Shown here piece by piece: positions 23,746-32,479 of a stretch of DNA of 64,000 nucleotides (its first letter is position 1; each line of letters begins with the position of its first letter). Origin of the DNA: Telmatobacter sp. DSM 110680 (GTDB lineage Bacteria > Acidobacteriota > Terriglobia > Terriglobales > Acidobacteriaceae). A model generated the notes under the pieces. It was not told where the DNA came from. It did no database searches and worked only from the letters and a program-made list of their open reading frames with translations. The stretch is from positions 4,588,001 through 4,652,000 of the forward strand of contig NZ_CP121196.1 in the NCBI RefSeq assembly GCF_039994875.1, written 5' to 3'. Made by a program: the position numbers and the translations under genes.

Positions 23746-24017
23746 TTTCACTTAGATTTCTGGAATGAGCGCAGGATAAGGACGCCAGAGGCGTTTATTG
23801 AAAATTGACGAAGTGCGCCCGGCGACCGATCAAGCTCTTATCGAGCCATCCCAGCCTAAGCATCGAATTGGGTGTGATGCAATTCATCGGGCGTTTCTCC
23901 TACGCAGTTAGTACTTTGCCATAAGTTGTTTTGAAAAGCAAGCATTGTCGATTAGTTTCTTTCTAAATATATCTAATCCCACCTTTACTTACTCGTCGTT
24001 TCGTCAAGTAGTTTCGA
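23746..24017. other. Region upstream of the Y RNA cluster
   Basis: About 270 bp between the methyltransferase stop and the first Y RNA. It contains a small hairpin (ACGCC-TCT-GGCGT near 23787-23799) and is AT-rich at 23930-24000. The promoter of the Y RNA cluster should lie here, but no clear -35/-10 pair stands out. A 30-codon frame with a GGAG site is present but looks incidental. Confidence 0.4.
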
Positions 24018-24764
24018 TCATGCTCTGGCAATAAATCGCAACCGCACGTAATCTGCAATCCAATTTCCCTCTTCGTCCTGCAATACCGGGGCAAGCAGTT
24101 CCGATGTTTCGCTGATAACCGCTTCACGCACATTCTGCGGCAACCCCTCGAGGACCCCGCGGCGAAACGTGCGCAACCACTCCACCATTCCGCTCTCCGC
24201 AAGTTTTGTAGGACGTGGAATTATCTCGATTTTATCTACACTGAAACCGTGATCCTTCAACTGCTTTGTGTAGCTTGATGCCGTCGGATAATAGTTGACG
24301 CCGTCTTCGCGATCGCCGAATCCGTGGCGCGAAAGTACAGCCATCAGCGCTACCCGAATCGCAGCGATATTCCCGTGGCCCCCCATCTCAGCCACAAAAC
24401 GCCCGCCTGGCTTAAGTACGCGATGCACCTGCGCCATCATTGCACCCTGATCGCGTACCCAGTGCAGTGCTGCATTTGAAAAAACTGCATCAAATGTTGC
24501 GTCGTGAAACGGAAGTCTCTCGGCGACTGCCTGCTCCGCTTCCACTCCTCGCTCACGCGCTGCCGCAACCATATCCGCTGACGCATCCACTCCCAGCACA
24601 TGCGCGCCGGTCGCTATGACTCGTTGGGTTAGTTGTCCGTCGCCGCAGCCTAGATCAAGGATGTACTCGCCTATCTGCGCGTTCAACCATTCAAGCACGT
24701 CACCAGCGAGACCGTGCACGAATGCGCCGTTCTGCGCGTAGGCCTGCGGATCCCAAGTCTGCAT
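24018..24764 (-). CDS. SAM-dependent methyltransferase, trans-aconitate methyltransferase-like
   Basis: A 248-residue class I methyltransferase. Motif I is ILDLGCGDGQLT (about residues 34-45), motif II GVDASADMVAAA, motif IV FDAVFSNAALHWV and motif post-I VLKPGGRFVAEM. The opening QTWDPQAYAQNGAFVHGLAGDVLEWL and the overall layout resemble trans-aconitate 2-methyltransferase and related enzymes; the substrate is uncertain. GGAGG lies nine nt before the ATG at 24764; a TTG three codons upstream is less likely. An 18-bp palindromic sequence identical to one in front of leuA lies 40 nt upstream, suggesting shared control. Confidence 0.82.
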   Translation of the reverse strand: MQTWDPQAYAQNGAFVHGLAGDVLEWLNAQIGEYILDLGCGDGQLTQRVIATGAHVLGVDASADMVAAARERGVEAEQAVAERLPFHDATFDAVFSNAALHWVRDQGAMMAQVHRVLKPGGRFVAEMGGHGNIAAIRVALMAVLSRHGFGDREDGVNYYPTASSYTKQLKDHGFSVDKIEIIPRPTKLAESGMVEWLRTFRRGVLEGLPQNVREAVISETSELLAPVLQDEEGNWIADYVRLRFIARA

Positions 24765-24803
24765 TATCAGCAACCTCCAAGCCCAGTTTCATCGAGGTTT
24801 AGC

Positions 24804-24821
24804 CTATAACGCAAAGTTATT
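24804..24821. promoter_or_regulatory. LysR-type box CTATAACGCAAAGTTATT, copy 1
   Basis: This 18-mer contains ATAAC-N5-GTTAT with the T-N11-A spacing typical of LysR-family sites. It lies 40-57 nt upstream of the methyltransferase start. Its exact reverse complement occurs at 60814-60831 between the lysR and leuA genes. Chance identity over 18 nt within 64 kb is improbable. Confidence 0.65.
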
Positions 24822-24875
24822 TTGTTTTGAGTTGGGATAAAAAACACTTATGCACATATTTAGCTGAGCAAAGCT

Positions 24876-25613
24876 TTAAATTGTCTGCACTGGCAGAAGC
24901 GTGAGATCGTCGACCAGCCCAACTTCTTTTTGCACGAACGGCTCGCCATATTTCACACCTGCCAGCAAGCCATAATGCCGCGCCTCTGCATACGTCCGTT
25001 CTCGAATCTCTTCTTCCGGGACAAAGAGCGCGCTGCCTGCAACCTGATTTGCGTACTGAGATTTGTATGCCATCAACGCGGCATGCCGCTGCTCGATAAA
25101 CGGCGTGATGTCGACAATGAAACTGGGACGCACATCGGCATACAGGCTGGCGTAAACAATTTTGAATGGACGGTAAGGAGCTGATCCGGTTTCGACTTTT
25201 GCGAGTCCCGATAGGAAGCAAGCCTCGTAACCCAGCGAAGCCACGATGGCATGGTCTGGATGGCGAGCCTGCCAATATGGCAGAATCACCACACGAGGCC
25301 GAATCTCGCGAAGTACGCGCACGATCTTGATGCGGTTTTCGAAAGTGTTTTCGATGGCGCCGTCAGGAAGATCCAGGGCCCGCCGCCAACTCACACCAAG
25401 CAGATTTGCAGCCTCGTCGGCTTCTCGGGCGCGGTCTTCGGCGGTTCCGCGCGTTCCCGCCTCGCCCCTGGTCAGGTCAAGAATTGCGGTACGCAGCCCG
25501 CGCGCGGCCATTCGCAAAAGTGTTCCGCCGCAAGTTTGTTCCACATCGTCGCGATGAGCAGCGATCGCCAGCACATCTGCAGGCTGACGATCGGCTTCTT
25601 CAATCAGAGGCAT
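24876..25613 (-). CDS. bshB1: LmbE/PIG-L deacetylase, bacillithiol biosynthesis BshB1-like
   Basis: A 245-residue zinc deacetylase. The metal motif is AAHRDDVEQTCGGTL (usual form AHxDDxE, about residues 18-32), followed by LDLTRGEAGTRGT, and a third histidine in WQARHPDHAIVASLGYEA. The C-terminal GVKYGEPFVQKEVGLVDDL is the ending typical of BshB1, which removes acetate from GlcNAc-malate in bacillithiol synthesis. No other bsh genes are nearby. It starts 6 nt after the lipoprotein gene stop on the same strand, so the two may be co-transcribed. Confidence 0.75.
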   Translation of the reverse strand: MPLIEEADRQPADVLAIAAHRDDVEQTCGGTLLRMAARGLRTAILDLTRGEAGTRGTAEDRAREADEAANLLGVSWRRALDLPDGAIENTFENRIKIVRVLREIRPRVVILPYWQARHPDHAIVASLGYEACFLSGLAKVETGSAPYRPFKIVYASLYADVRPSFIVDITPFIEQRHAALMAYKSQYANQVAGSALFVPEEEIRERTYAEARHYGLLAGVKYGEPFVQKEVGLVDDLTLLPVQTI

Positions 25614-25619
25614 GATGGG

Positions 25620-27116
25620 CTAGTAGACGGTATTGTCGCCGTCGGTGTGGGCGTCCATGTATGCCACGTCTGACGCGACTCCGGTAACGCTCACATACTG
25701 GTTGTTGATTGACGAGCCATCGGTCGTATGGAAGATGTACACTTGGCCGCCTTGCGCTACGTACACCTTATGTAGTCCGGTTACTCCAGCAATGCCGGTC
25801 AGGTCGCCCAGGTAGGGCTCAAGCATCGTGACGGAGTTGCTGCTTGTGTTGTACATCGTCAAGCAGCCGTAGGGCATTCCCTTGGCGTAGCGCTCTCCAT
25901 TGTTGCACTTTGTCATGCCGATCCACAGGGTATTGTCGTCGGCTAGAAGCAGGCGGCTGGGCGCGCCCGGTGCACCATCGCTGATAGAAACGGGACTCGA
26001 TGCCGAAAGCATGCCGGACGCGGTCGGGGCCAAATTAACGACAGTGAGATTGCCGGTAAAGAGGCCATCCGGTTGCAGTTGCTGGCCCGCCACGTACATG
26101 ATGCTTGTCGAAACCAGCGCATTGCTTGATCCGCCTGGGATTGCCAAAGTGCAGGAGGTTGCATTCGGCGTGGTGGCACAGTTGCTGTGCAACGCGTTGT
26201 TCGTTGGAAATTTGCCGGAGCCCTGACCGGTGAGGTAGATCAGCGGGGCCGTCGGGAATACTGAAACCGAAGAAGTCGAGCCGCCGCATTCCGCCCCGCA
26301 GTTCAACACGTACGCAGTGTTGCCGTCTGCTGAAAATACGGCCTTAACTGGACGGTCGAAGACAAGAGGTGCGCCGTAGGGTGTTCCGGTAGCATCCGTG
26401 TTGTCGGGGCTCTGCATCTGGTAGAGGCACCAGCCCGGACCATTCTGCGGCTCGCAATCTACGGCAGCTTTGGGCCATGTGCTCGAACCACCAGAATAGG
26501 CAAGAGTCTGACTCGCAGTCAGCTTTCGCGCGTAGTAAGCGTAGTTGGAGTTCTGCACAAAAGCCACTGCGGCCGAGCCACCGGGATTGACGCTGACCCG
26601 ATAGACGCCGGGCAAACTCAATGCGTATGTACCTCCGCTTGTGTTGTCGATTACGGTAAGCACGGTCGACTGCTGGCTGGCAGCAAAAATGTAGCTGCCG
26701 TTGCGCGTGATAAAGACACTTGAAGACAGGCCATTCAGACCTTTTTGAGCGCCGCTGTCCGACTCCTTTTGATAGTTGACTACATGCAGTGAACCGTCCC
26801 CTGCGCCATAAATCGCTCCAAGTTGCTCTTCAGGCATGTTCTGAATGGTGACCGGCAACTGCCCGGAGTACCCCGAAATGCTGAAGCCTCCAACCTTCTG
26901 GTTGTAGCTGAAACGAATATCGTAAAAGGCGTCGACGAAGGTAAGAGCGCCCGTCGAAGCGATACTCGGGTTCTGGATGCTGATAAGAACGCGATTGGTG
27001 AGGCCGCTGGGGGGTAGCGTTCTACCCGCAAAATAGGTCGTGGTACCGCATCCCGCAAGCACGATTGCCGCTACCAAGGCACCTGCGGCACTCAAGCAAA
27101 GACTTCTTTTCTTCAA
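25620..27116 (-). CDS. Putative lipoprotein with beta-propeller-like repeats
   Basis: A 498-residue exported protein. The signal ends in the lipobox LAGC (about residues 20-23: AAIVLAGCGTTTYFAG). The mature part is rich in serine, glycine and threonine, with recurring strand patterns (SVFITRNGSYIFAASQQSTVLTVIDN, RVSVNPGGSAAVAFVQNSN, KAVFSADGNTAYVLNCG) like a surface propeller of the YVTN/NHL kind. Paired cysteines suggest disulfides. No catalytic motif seen. The start is a TTG with AGGGA seven nt ahead. Confidence 0.7.
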   Translation of the reverse strand: MKKRSLCLSAAGALVAAIVLAGCGTTTYFAGRTLPPSGLTNRVLISIQNPSIASTGALTFVDAFYDIRFSYNQKVGGFSISGYSGQLPVTIQNMPEEQLGAIYGAGDGSLHVVNYQKESDSGAQKGLNGLSSSVFITRNGSYIFAASQQSTVLTVIDNTSGGTYALSLPGVYRVSVNPGGSAAVAFVQNSNYAYYARKLTASQTLAYSGGSSTWPKAAVDCEPQNGPGWCLYQMQSPDNTDATGTPYGAPLVFDRPVKAVFSADGNTAYVLNCGAECGGSTSSVSVFPTAPLIYLTGQGSGKFPTNNALHSNCATTPNATSCTLAIPGGSSNALVSTSIMYVAGQQLQPDGLFTGNLTVVNLAPTASGMLSASSPVSISDGAPGAPSRLLLADDNTLWIGMTKCNNGERYAKGMPYGCLTMYNTSSNSVTMLEPYLGDLTGIAGVTGLHKVYVAQGGQVYIFHTTDGSSINNQYVSVTGVASDVAYMDAHTDGDNTVY

Positions 27117-27388
27117 AATCGCTTCCCTCGAAACCGGCGCGGACAGGCCGCGAATGATTGCACGGCTGTAGCCGCAACATGGACAAAATGAATGGCGATT
27201 GCCGCATACCCGGGCCTCAAAATTGACTCATCCTGGACCGGTTCTGCATAGCTTTTGACTCTCGAAGTATAACAAAGCAACCCGCTCGTTCGAGTTAATG
27301 CGTCCGGGGCGCATTCGAGCCCGCGCAAGTCACCGTTCACCTCACAATCCAATACATCCCAGAAGCCATGCGATAGCATTGAGGGTGA

Positions 27389-29263
27389 ATGGCTCAGTTC
27401 GCCGATATATTTTCCAACCGTCCCGTGCTTGCCGATGGCGCCATGGGTACGGTGCTCTATGCCCGCGGGATCTTCATCAACCGTTGCTACGATGAACTGA
27501 ACCTGTCTGACCCCAGCCTTATCCTCTCAGTTCATGAGGAATATCTGCAGGCGGGCGCCGAGATTCTTGAAACCAACACGTTTGGCGCCAACAAATTCCG
27601 CCTCACGCGCCATGGCCTCGCCTCGAAGGTTGCCGAGATCAATGCCGCCGGCGTCAAGCTTGCCCGGCAGGCAGTCGAACACCTGAAGGAAAAGCAGGCT
27701 GGCACCGCGTATGTCGCCGGGTCCATTGGGCCGTTGGGCGTGCGGCTTGAGCCGCTGGGCAAGACAGGTCTTGACGAGGCACGCGCCGCCTTTGCCGAAC
27801 AGATTCGCGCATTAGCCGATGCCGGGGTTGACCTTCTCATCATCGAAACTATGCCTGCACTCAACGAGGCACGGGAAGCCCTGCTGGCTGCTGAAGAGAC
27901 AGCACCTCACTTGCCGGTGCTCGTCATGGTCACGGTTGACGACGAGAGCAACTGCCTGGACGGTTCATCGCCACAACAGGCCGCTGCCCTGCTCACGGAA
28001 TGGGGCGCCGGAGCCATTGGTGTCAATTGCTCCACCGGACCCTCCACAGTTCTTACGGCCATCGAGGCCATGCGCAGCGCCACATCGTTGCCGCTAGCCG
28101 CCATGCCCAATGCCGGCATGCCTCGCGCAATCGAGGGCCGCAATATCTATCTCTGCTCGCCGGAATACATGGCCAGCTTTGCGCGCAAGGCCATTGCGGC
28201 CGGGGCGCAGATTGTCGGCGGATGCTGCGGCACCACGCCCAACCACATTCGCGCCATGCGCTCGGCGATGCGCGCCATCGACGCCCAGGCCCGTGTTAAG
28301 GATGGCGACAAGCACGCAGAGATTTCCACTGAAACACCGCCTTCACCGCTGGGCCAGCGTTCGCGCATCGGTTCGCTGATCGAACAGGGCAGCTTTGTCA
28401 CGCTGGTTGAAATCGTTCCCCCCAAAGGCATTAATTGCAGCAAGGAAATCGAAGGCGCACAGCTGCTCGCTCAACTGGGCGTCCACGCCATCAACGTGCC
28501 CGACTCTCCACGCGCCTCCGCACGCATGAGTGCGCAGAGCCTCAGCATTCAGATTCAGCAGCACACCGGTATCGAGACCATCCTTCACTACACCTGTCGC
28601 GACCGCAACGTGCTCAGCATCCAGTCTGACCTGCTGGGCGCTTCTTCGATCGGGCTGCGCAATATTCTCTGCCTTACCGGCGATCCGCCCAAGCTGGGCA
28701 ACTACCCTGACGCAACCGCGGTATTCGACGTGGATGCTATCGGCCTTGTAAACATTGTGCGCCGGCTCAATCATGGCCTTGACATCGGCGCAAACTCCAT
28801 CGGCGCCAGCACCAACTTCACCATCGGTGTTGCCGCCAATCCAGGCGTGCCCGACATTGAGCACGAACTTCGTCGCTTTTACTACAAAGTGGAAGCGGGA
28901 GCCGAGTACGCCATTACGCAACCGGTTTTTGACCTACGCCTGCTTGAAGAATTCCTCAACCGCATTGAAGGTCACCGCATTCCGGTCATCGCAGGCATCT
29001 GGCCGCTCACCAGTCTGCGCAACGCCGAGTTCATGAAGAACGATCTGCGCGTCTCCATGCCCGAAGAAATCATGCTGCGCATGGCCCAGGCCAACACACC
29101 GGATGCCGCCCGCAAGGAAGGTATCCTCATCGCGCAGGAGATGCTGGAAGCTGTGCGACCGATGGTGCAGGGCGTCCAGGTAAGCGCTCCGTTCGGCAGA
29201 TATACCGCAGCCGCGGAAGTGATCGCCAGCGTACTGCCGGAAGCTTCACAACTCTCATCCTGA
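27389..29263 (+). CDS. Bifunctional homocysteine S-methyltransferase / methylenetetrahydrofolate reductase
   Basis: A 624-residue two-domain protein of the YitJ type. Residues about 5-295 are the homocysteine methyltransferase barrel with the zinc cysteines in GVNCSTGP and VGGCCGTTPNHIRAM. Residues about 330-615 are the MTHFR domain (FVTLVEIVPPKGINCSKEIEGA, NILCLTGDPPKLGNYP, EYAITQPVFDLRLLEEFLNRI). It makes 5-methyl-THF and uses a methyl donor to form methionine. GAGGG lies just before the ATG. I see no SAM riboswitch in the 270-bp leader region. Confidence 0.92.
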   Translation: MAQFADIFSNRPVLADGAMGTVLYARGIFINRCYDELNLSDPSLILSVHEEYLQAGAEILETNTFGANKFRLTRHGLASKVAEINAAGVKLARQAVEHLKEKQAGTAYVAGSIGPLGVRLEPLGKTGLDEARAAFAEQIRALADAGVDLLIIETMPALNEAREALLAAEETAPHLPVLVMVTVDDESNCLDGSSPQQAAALLTEWGAGAIGVNCSTGPSTVLTAIEAMRSATSLPLAAMPNAGMPRAIEGRNIYLCSPEYMASFARKAIAAGAQIVGGCCGTTPNHIRAMRSAMRAIDAQARVKDGDKHAEISTETPPSPLGQRSRIGSLIEQGSFVTLVEIVPPKGINCSKEIEGAQLLAQLGVHAINVPDSPRASARMSAQSLSIQIQQHTGIETILHYTCRDRNVLSIQSDLLGASSIGLRNILCLTGDPPKLGNYPDATAVFDVDAIGLVNIVRRLNHGLDIGANSIGASTNFTIGVAANPGVPDIEHELRRFYYKVEAGAEYAITQPVFDLRLLEEFLNRIEGHRIPVIAGIWPLTSLRNAEFMKNDLRVSMPEEIMLRMAQANTPDAARKEGILIAQEMLEAVRPMVQGVQVSAPFGRYTAAAEVIASVLPEASQLSS

Positions 29264-29413
29264 GGACGAAGCAAATCTGAGCCACGAGCCCCGTGTCTCA
29301 CGGATGCATAAACAGCGCGATCACTGCTGGCGCGGCGAATATCATGAATTACAAAATCCACCGAGACTGCCAAGCGCGCATTTCCGCGAGTGAAGCATCG
29401 GTGGAGGGTGTAT

Positions 29414-29980
29414 TCACTGAACGCCCGGAACAATCTTGCCTTCGGTGTTGGTCGCACTGCCTATTGCAACATAGGACTTGCCATCGAAGCGGAAGTAGTT
29501 CAATACAGCCTCATCGGCACCCATGTGCCACCCAAGCACAATGTCACGATAGCCATGGCTCGCGGATGCCTGGATTGCATACAGCCAGCCATTGAACCCG
29601 CGCTGGGGCGATGCCATTAGAATCGGCACGCCGCCCTTGAACCGAATCAGCCACATGGCACCATTCGAACCTTGGCCGCCGCGTGCGCATCCTTCACCGG
29701 CCTGCGCCAGCAGAACCTTGTGTTCTGGCGCAAGAGGTATGGCCTGAAAAGTTAGCCCTTTGATCATCTCGTCGCGGTCGTTTCCCTCGCATTCCCAGAT
29801 GTCCTTCTTGTCCACCCGGCGCAACAGTGCGGCGATCGCTTTGAGTTGGGTATCGCTCGGTGTAACAGACGGTAACTGGGGCAAATCGATCTGCGGATTT
29901 ACCTGATTCCATATCTCCGGCGATTGCGCAACTGCGCTCATCCCAGCAAACATCAGCATTGCAAGCATCCATCCGCGCAT
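29414..29980 (-). CDS. Hypothetical secreted protein
   Basis: A 188-residue protein with a signal peptide (MRGWMLAMLMFAGMSAVAQS) and no recognised domain. The body is globular (ALLRRVDKKDIWECEGNDRDEMIKGL, GCARGGQGSNGAMWLIRFKGGVPILMASPQRGFNGWLYAI, GYRDIVLGWHMGADEAVLNYFRFDGKSYV) with two likely paired cysteines. It resembles small periplasmic proteins in which a dry residue-rich surface repeats, but I cannot name a family. The ATG at 29980 has GAGG nine nt ahead; a long upstream extension of the frame is antisense to xseB and is excluded. Confidence 0.65.
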   Translation of the reverse strand: MRGWMLAMLMFAGMSAVAQSPEIWNQVNPQIDLPQLPSVTPSDTQLKAIAALLRRVDKKDIWECEGNDRDEMIKGLTFQAIPLAPEHKVLLAQAGEGCARGGQGSNGAMWLIRFKGGVPILMASPQRGFNGWLYAIQASASHGYRDIVLGWHMGADEAVLNYFRFDGKSYVAIGSATNTEGKIVPGVQ

Positions 29981-30059
29981 CGATCCCATCCTCGGCAGAC
30001 TTATTTCCGATTGGCGAGTTTCCAGTCTTACAATAGTGCAGGAAGCACCAAAATCCACC

Positions 30060-30281
30060 ATGCCATCTTTCGAAGAATCGCTGAAGAAACTCGAAACCAT
30101 CGTCGACCAGTTGGAGAAGGGCGATTTGAGCCTCGAAGACTCGATTAAGCTCTTTGAGGAAGGTGTAGGCCTTTCCGCCGCTTGCAAAAAAGAACTCGAT
30201 GAGGCCGAGGGCAAGGTGCAGATTCTGATGAAGCAGCGCGATGGCTCATTCAAGACCGCGCCCTTTCCTGCCGATAAATAG
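30060..30281 (+). CDS. xseB: Exodeoxyribonuclease VII small subunit
   Basis: A 73-residue protein from MPSFEESLKKLETIVDQLEKGDLSLEDSIKLFEEGVGL, which is the complete XseB signature, with the coiled-coil tail ACKKELDEAEGKVQIL. XseB subunits bind XseA to form ExoVII, which degrades single-stranded DNA. A GTG at 30036 would add eight residues; the ATG was chosen on family N-termini although neither has a good ribosome site. No xseA is adjacent in this window. Confidence 0.93.
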   Translation: MPSFEESLKKLETIVDQLEKGDLSLEDSIKLFEEGVGLSAACKKELDEAEGKVQILMKQRDGSFKTAPFPADK

Positions 30282-30290
30282 TCCGCAAAT

Positions 30291-30875
30291 TCAAAAAGGG
30301 TCATCAACGATGCACAGGCGCGATCGCATCCAGGTCACCATTGCGTCGGAAAGTTGATCGAGCGATTTTAGATTGAAGCACTGAATACCAGCACGCAGAT
30401 CTGTTGAATCAACTGGCAATCCATCAAAGGTCACCAGTGCATCCGCTTTGTTCAACAACCGCAAATAGCTTGGCTTGCTTTCCTCCGATCGACCCACGAC
30501 CGCGACGCAAAGATCGACGGGAAGCACATCGATAATCCGGTTGGACTCGAATATGATGTTGCGATCTTCTTGTGTCGCAGCGTGAATCTCGTCGATAGGA
30601 ACTTCTGGTCCATGTCGAGTGACCAGCAATGCGCGGCGGGCGCCGGCGGCTAGATAGCGAGACGTATCGGTGGCCTGCCCGGATGTGGTTTCCTCCCAGA
30701 CAATTGCTCCAGTGGATTCTTGCTGTGAGCTGGATGCGGAAAGCCGTGGCTCATAACTATGGCCAGTGATCTTTACAGCCGTCCATTCACGGTCACGAAG
30801 CTCGGAGATGATCGCGCAGACCAGCGAGGTTTTGCCGATGTCTTTGGTACTGCCGCCAACGACTACGATTGCCAC
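30291..30875 (-). CDS. P-loop NTPase, MobB-like
   Basis: A 194-residue protein with an N-terminal Walker A (VVGGSTKDIGKTSLVCAII, about residues 5-23) followed by LRDREWTAVKITGH, as in MobB/FeeS-type proteins. The middle holds a likely switch segment (TSRYLAAGARRALLVTRHG) and DVLPVDLCVAVVGRSEESKPSYLRLL. MobB proteins assist molybdopterin guanine dinucleotide formation, but this divergent copy lacks firm signature beyond the P-loop, so another GTPase-like role is possible. Start is GTG. It converges on xseB with a 9-bp gap. Confidence 0.6.
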   Translation of the reverse strand: MAIVVVGGSTKDIGKTSLVCAIISELRDREWTAVKITGHSYEPRLSASSSQQESTGAIVWEETTSGQATDTSRYLAAGARRALLVTRHGPEVPIDEIHAATQEDRNIIFESNRIIDVLPVDLCVAVVGRSEESKPSYLRLLNKADALVTFDGLPVDSTDLRAGIQCFNLKSLDQLSDAMVTWMRSRLCIVDDPF

Positions 30876-30925
30876 GCGAGTCTCATCTGCATTACTTCAA
30901 ATTGCTCCCATGGCTGGAAATTTAG

Positions 30926-31282
30926 TTATGCGATGAAGCGCAGGCAATTCCTGTCCGCATCTTTCACATACATCTCGCGGCTGCCCCACGTCTGGTTGAC
31001 TGGCGGCGTATCGATAGGTACGTGCCTCGCAGTGAACTCTCCATAGAGTTCGTCAACGTCGTTCACAATCAAGTTTGCCACTCCGCCTGCGACGCCATCG
31101 CCGCTGAACGAGGAAAGATGAATCCACACACCATTGCGGGTGATGCCCATGTAGCATGGATCGTCGCTTACACCTTCAGGGCGATGTTGAAATTCAAGCT
31201 GGAATCCGAGGCCGTGGCAGTAGAACTCGACAGCCGCAGCCGCATTCGAAACATGCAACAGTGGGATCGCGCGTCGGATCAT
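30926..31282 (-). CDS. Glyoxalase/bleomycin-resistance (VOC) family protein
   Basis: A 118-residue VOC-fold protein. It has the two beta-alpha-beta-beta-beta modules: IPLLHVSNAAAAVEFYCHGLGFQLEFQ and VANLIVNDVDELYGEFTARHV, with the closing WGSREMYVKDADRNCLRFI, whose glutamate pattern fits a metal site. Members include resistance proteins, dioxygenases and glyoxalases; substrate unknown. GAGG lies nine nt before the ATG at 31282. It ends 51 nt after the P-loop gene on the same strand. Confidence 0.85.
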   Translation of the reverse strand: MIRRAIPLLHVSNAAAAVEFYCHGLGFQLEFQHRPEGVSDDPCYMGITRNGVWIHLSSFSGDGVAGGVANLIVNDVDELYGEFTARHVPIDTPPVNQTWGSREMYVKDADRNCLRFIA

Positions 31283-31315
31283 GCATGCCCCCCTCACGTT
31301 TTCGCAGACGTCATT

Positions 31316-32356
31316 TCAGCTCGACTGAGGCGTTTGATCTTTCCTTCCGGGTCTTGCCTCATTCGTCAATCTTGTCAGGAGCGCCTGTTCGCGCAGTACC
31401 TGCTTCAACGGACGCGCCGGCGTTCCGAACATCACGGTGCCGGGCCTGTGTCCTTCATTGGTGATGGTTTTACCACTGAACACCCCGGCCTGGCCGCCGA
31501 GAATGACTCCTGGACCAACGTTGACATGGTCGCCGATGCCGACTTGACCGGCAAGGACAGCGCCGTTGCCGATCGTGCTTGAACCGGAGATCCCGGTCAG
31601 GGCTACGAGGATCACATGCTCGCCCACGTCGCAGTTGTGGCCGACGTGCACCAGGTTGTCGATCTTTGTGCCCCGCCGGATGCGCGTCTCCTCCAGTGCT
31701 CCGCGGTCGATGGTGGAGTTAGCCCCGATCTCCACATCGTCTTCGATGGTGAGGGTGCCCTGCTGCGGAAACTGTGTGTAGGCGCCGCTCACGGAGTCGC
31801 GTACATAGCCAAAACCGTCGCCGCCCAGTACTGCGCCTGCCTGCACAATCACGCGATCGCCGATCGTAGTGCCGGGATAGATCACGACGCGCGGGAAGAT
31901 GTGACAATGCATCCCGATGGTTACGTTCTCGCCGATTACCACTCCAGCGCCAATGATGGTTCTGTCGCCGATCCGCGCATGCGTCCCGATGACGGCGCAT
32001 GGCCCTACCAGCACGCCCGGGTCGACCTTCGCATCTGGAGCCACCACGGCCGAATGAGCAATGGTGGCAACGTGGGTGTGCTTCTTGACGAGCTGCGCGG
32101 CTTTGGCAAACCACAGTTTCGGTTGCTCTGACTCGATGATGCACTTGCCGCGCGGATATTGGCCGACCGCACCGGGCTTGAGCACGACTACGCCTGCGTT
32201 GCCCTGGAACGCCGCGGAAACCGACGCATCGGAGTCAGCAAACGCCAGGTCGAAGGCTCCGGCTTTCTCGCACGAGTTCACGCCGTCGACCATCCACTCA
32301 GGATCGCCCTGCACTATGCTTCCGCCGAGTTCTTCTACCAGCTCTTGCAAAGTCAT
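31316..32356 (-). CDS. lpxD: UDP-3-O-(3-hydroxyacyl)glucosamine N-acyltransferase LpxD
   Basis: A 346-residue enzyme of lipid A synthesis. The N-terminal substrate domain (about 1-100: MTLQELVEELGGSIVQGD, LAFADSDASVSA) precedes a left-handed beta-helix of hexapeptide repeats (about 105-300), containing the catalytic histidine region IDNLVHVGHNCDVGEHV and ANSTIDRGALEETRI, and ends in a helical tail. It adds the N-linked acyl chain to UDP-3-O-acyl-glucosamine. GGAG lies eight nt before the ATG. It shows that the organism makes lipopolysaccharide. No other lpx genes are adjacent. Confidence 0.95.
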   Translation of the reverse strand: MTLQELVEELGGSIVQGDPEWMVDGVNSCEKAGAFDLAFADSDASVSAAFQGNAGVVVLKPGAVGQYPRGKCIIESEQPKLWFAKAAQLVKKHTHVATIAHSAVVAPDAKVDPGVLVGPCAVIGTHARIGDRTIIGAGVVIGENVTIGMHCHIFPRVVIYPGTTIGDRVIVQAGAVLGGDGFGYVRDSVSGAYTQFPQQGTLTIEDDVEIGANSTIDRGALEETRIRRGTKIDNLVHVGHNCDVGEHVILVALTGISGSSTIGNGAVLAGQVGIGDHVNVGPGVILGGQAGVFSGKTITNEGHRPGTVMFGTPARPLKQVLREQALLTRLTNEARPGRKDQTPQSS

Positions 32357-32479
32357 TGGGTTTCTCCATTGGAAGAGTAACGCGGACGGTTAGCCGCGCC
32401 ATCCCCTATTGGTTATGTAACCACGCCGGACACGCATGTGAGTTGCCCGAAGGTACGAGTGTGACGGACACTGATTCTC

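Noticed and set aside
23821..23910. A 30-codon minus-strand frame (MNCITPNSML...) with a GGAG site upstream of the Y RNAs
   Set aside because: Too short and without family resemblance; the ribosome site alone is weak evidence.
27200..27388. SAM riboswitch ahead of the homocysteine methyltransferase/MTHFR gene
   Set aside because: No SAM-I core sequence or matching stems could be found.
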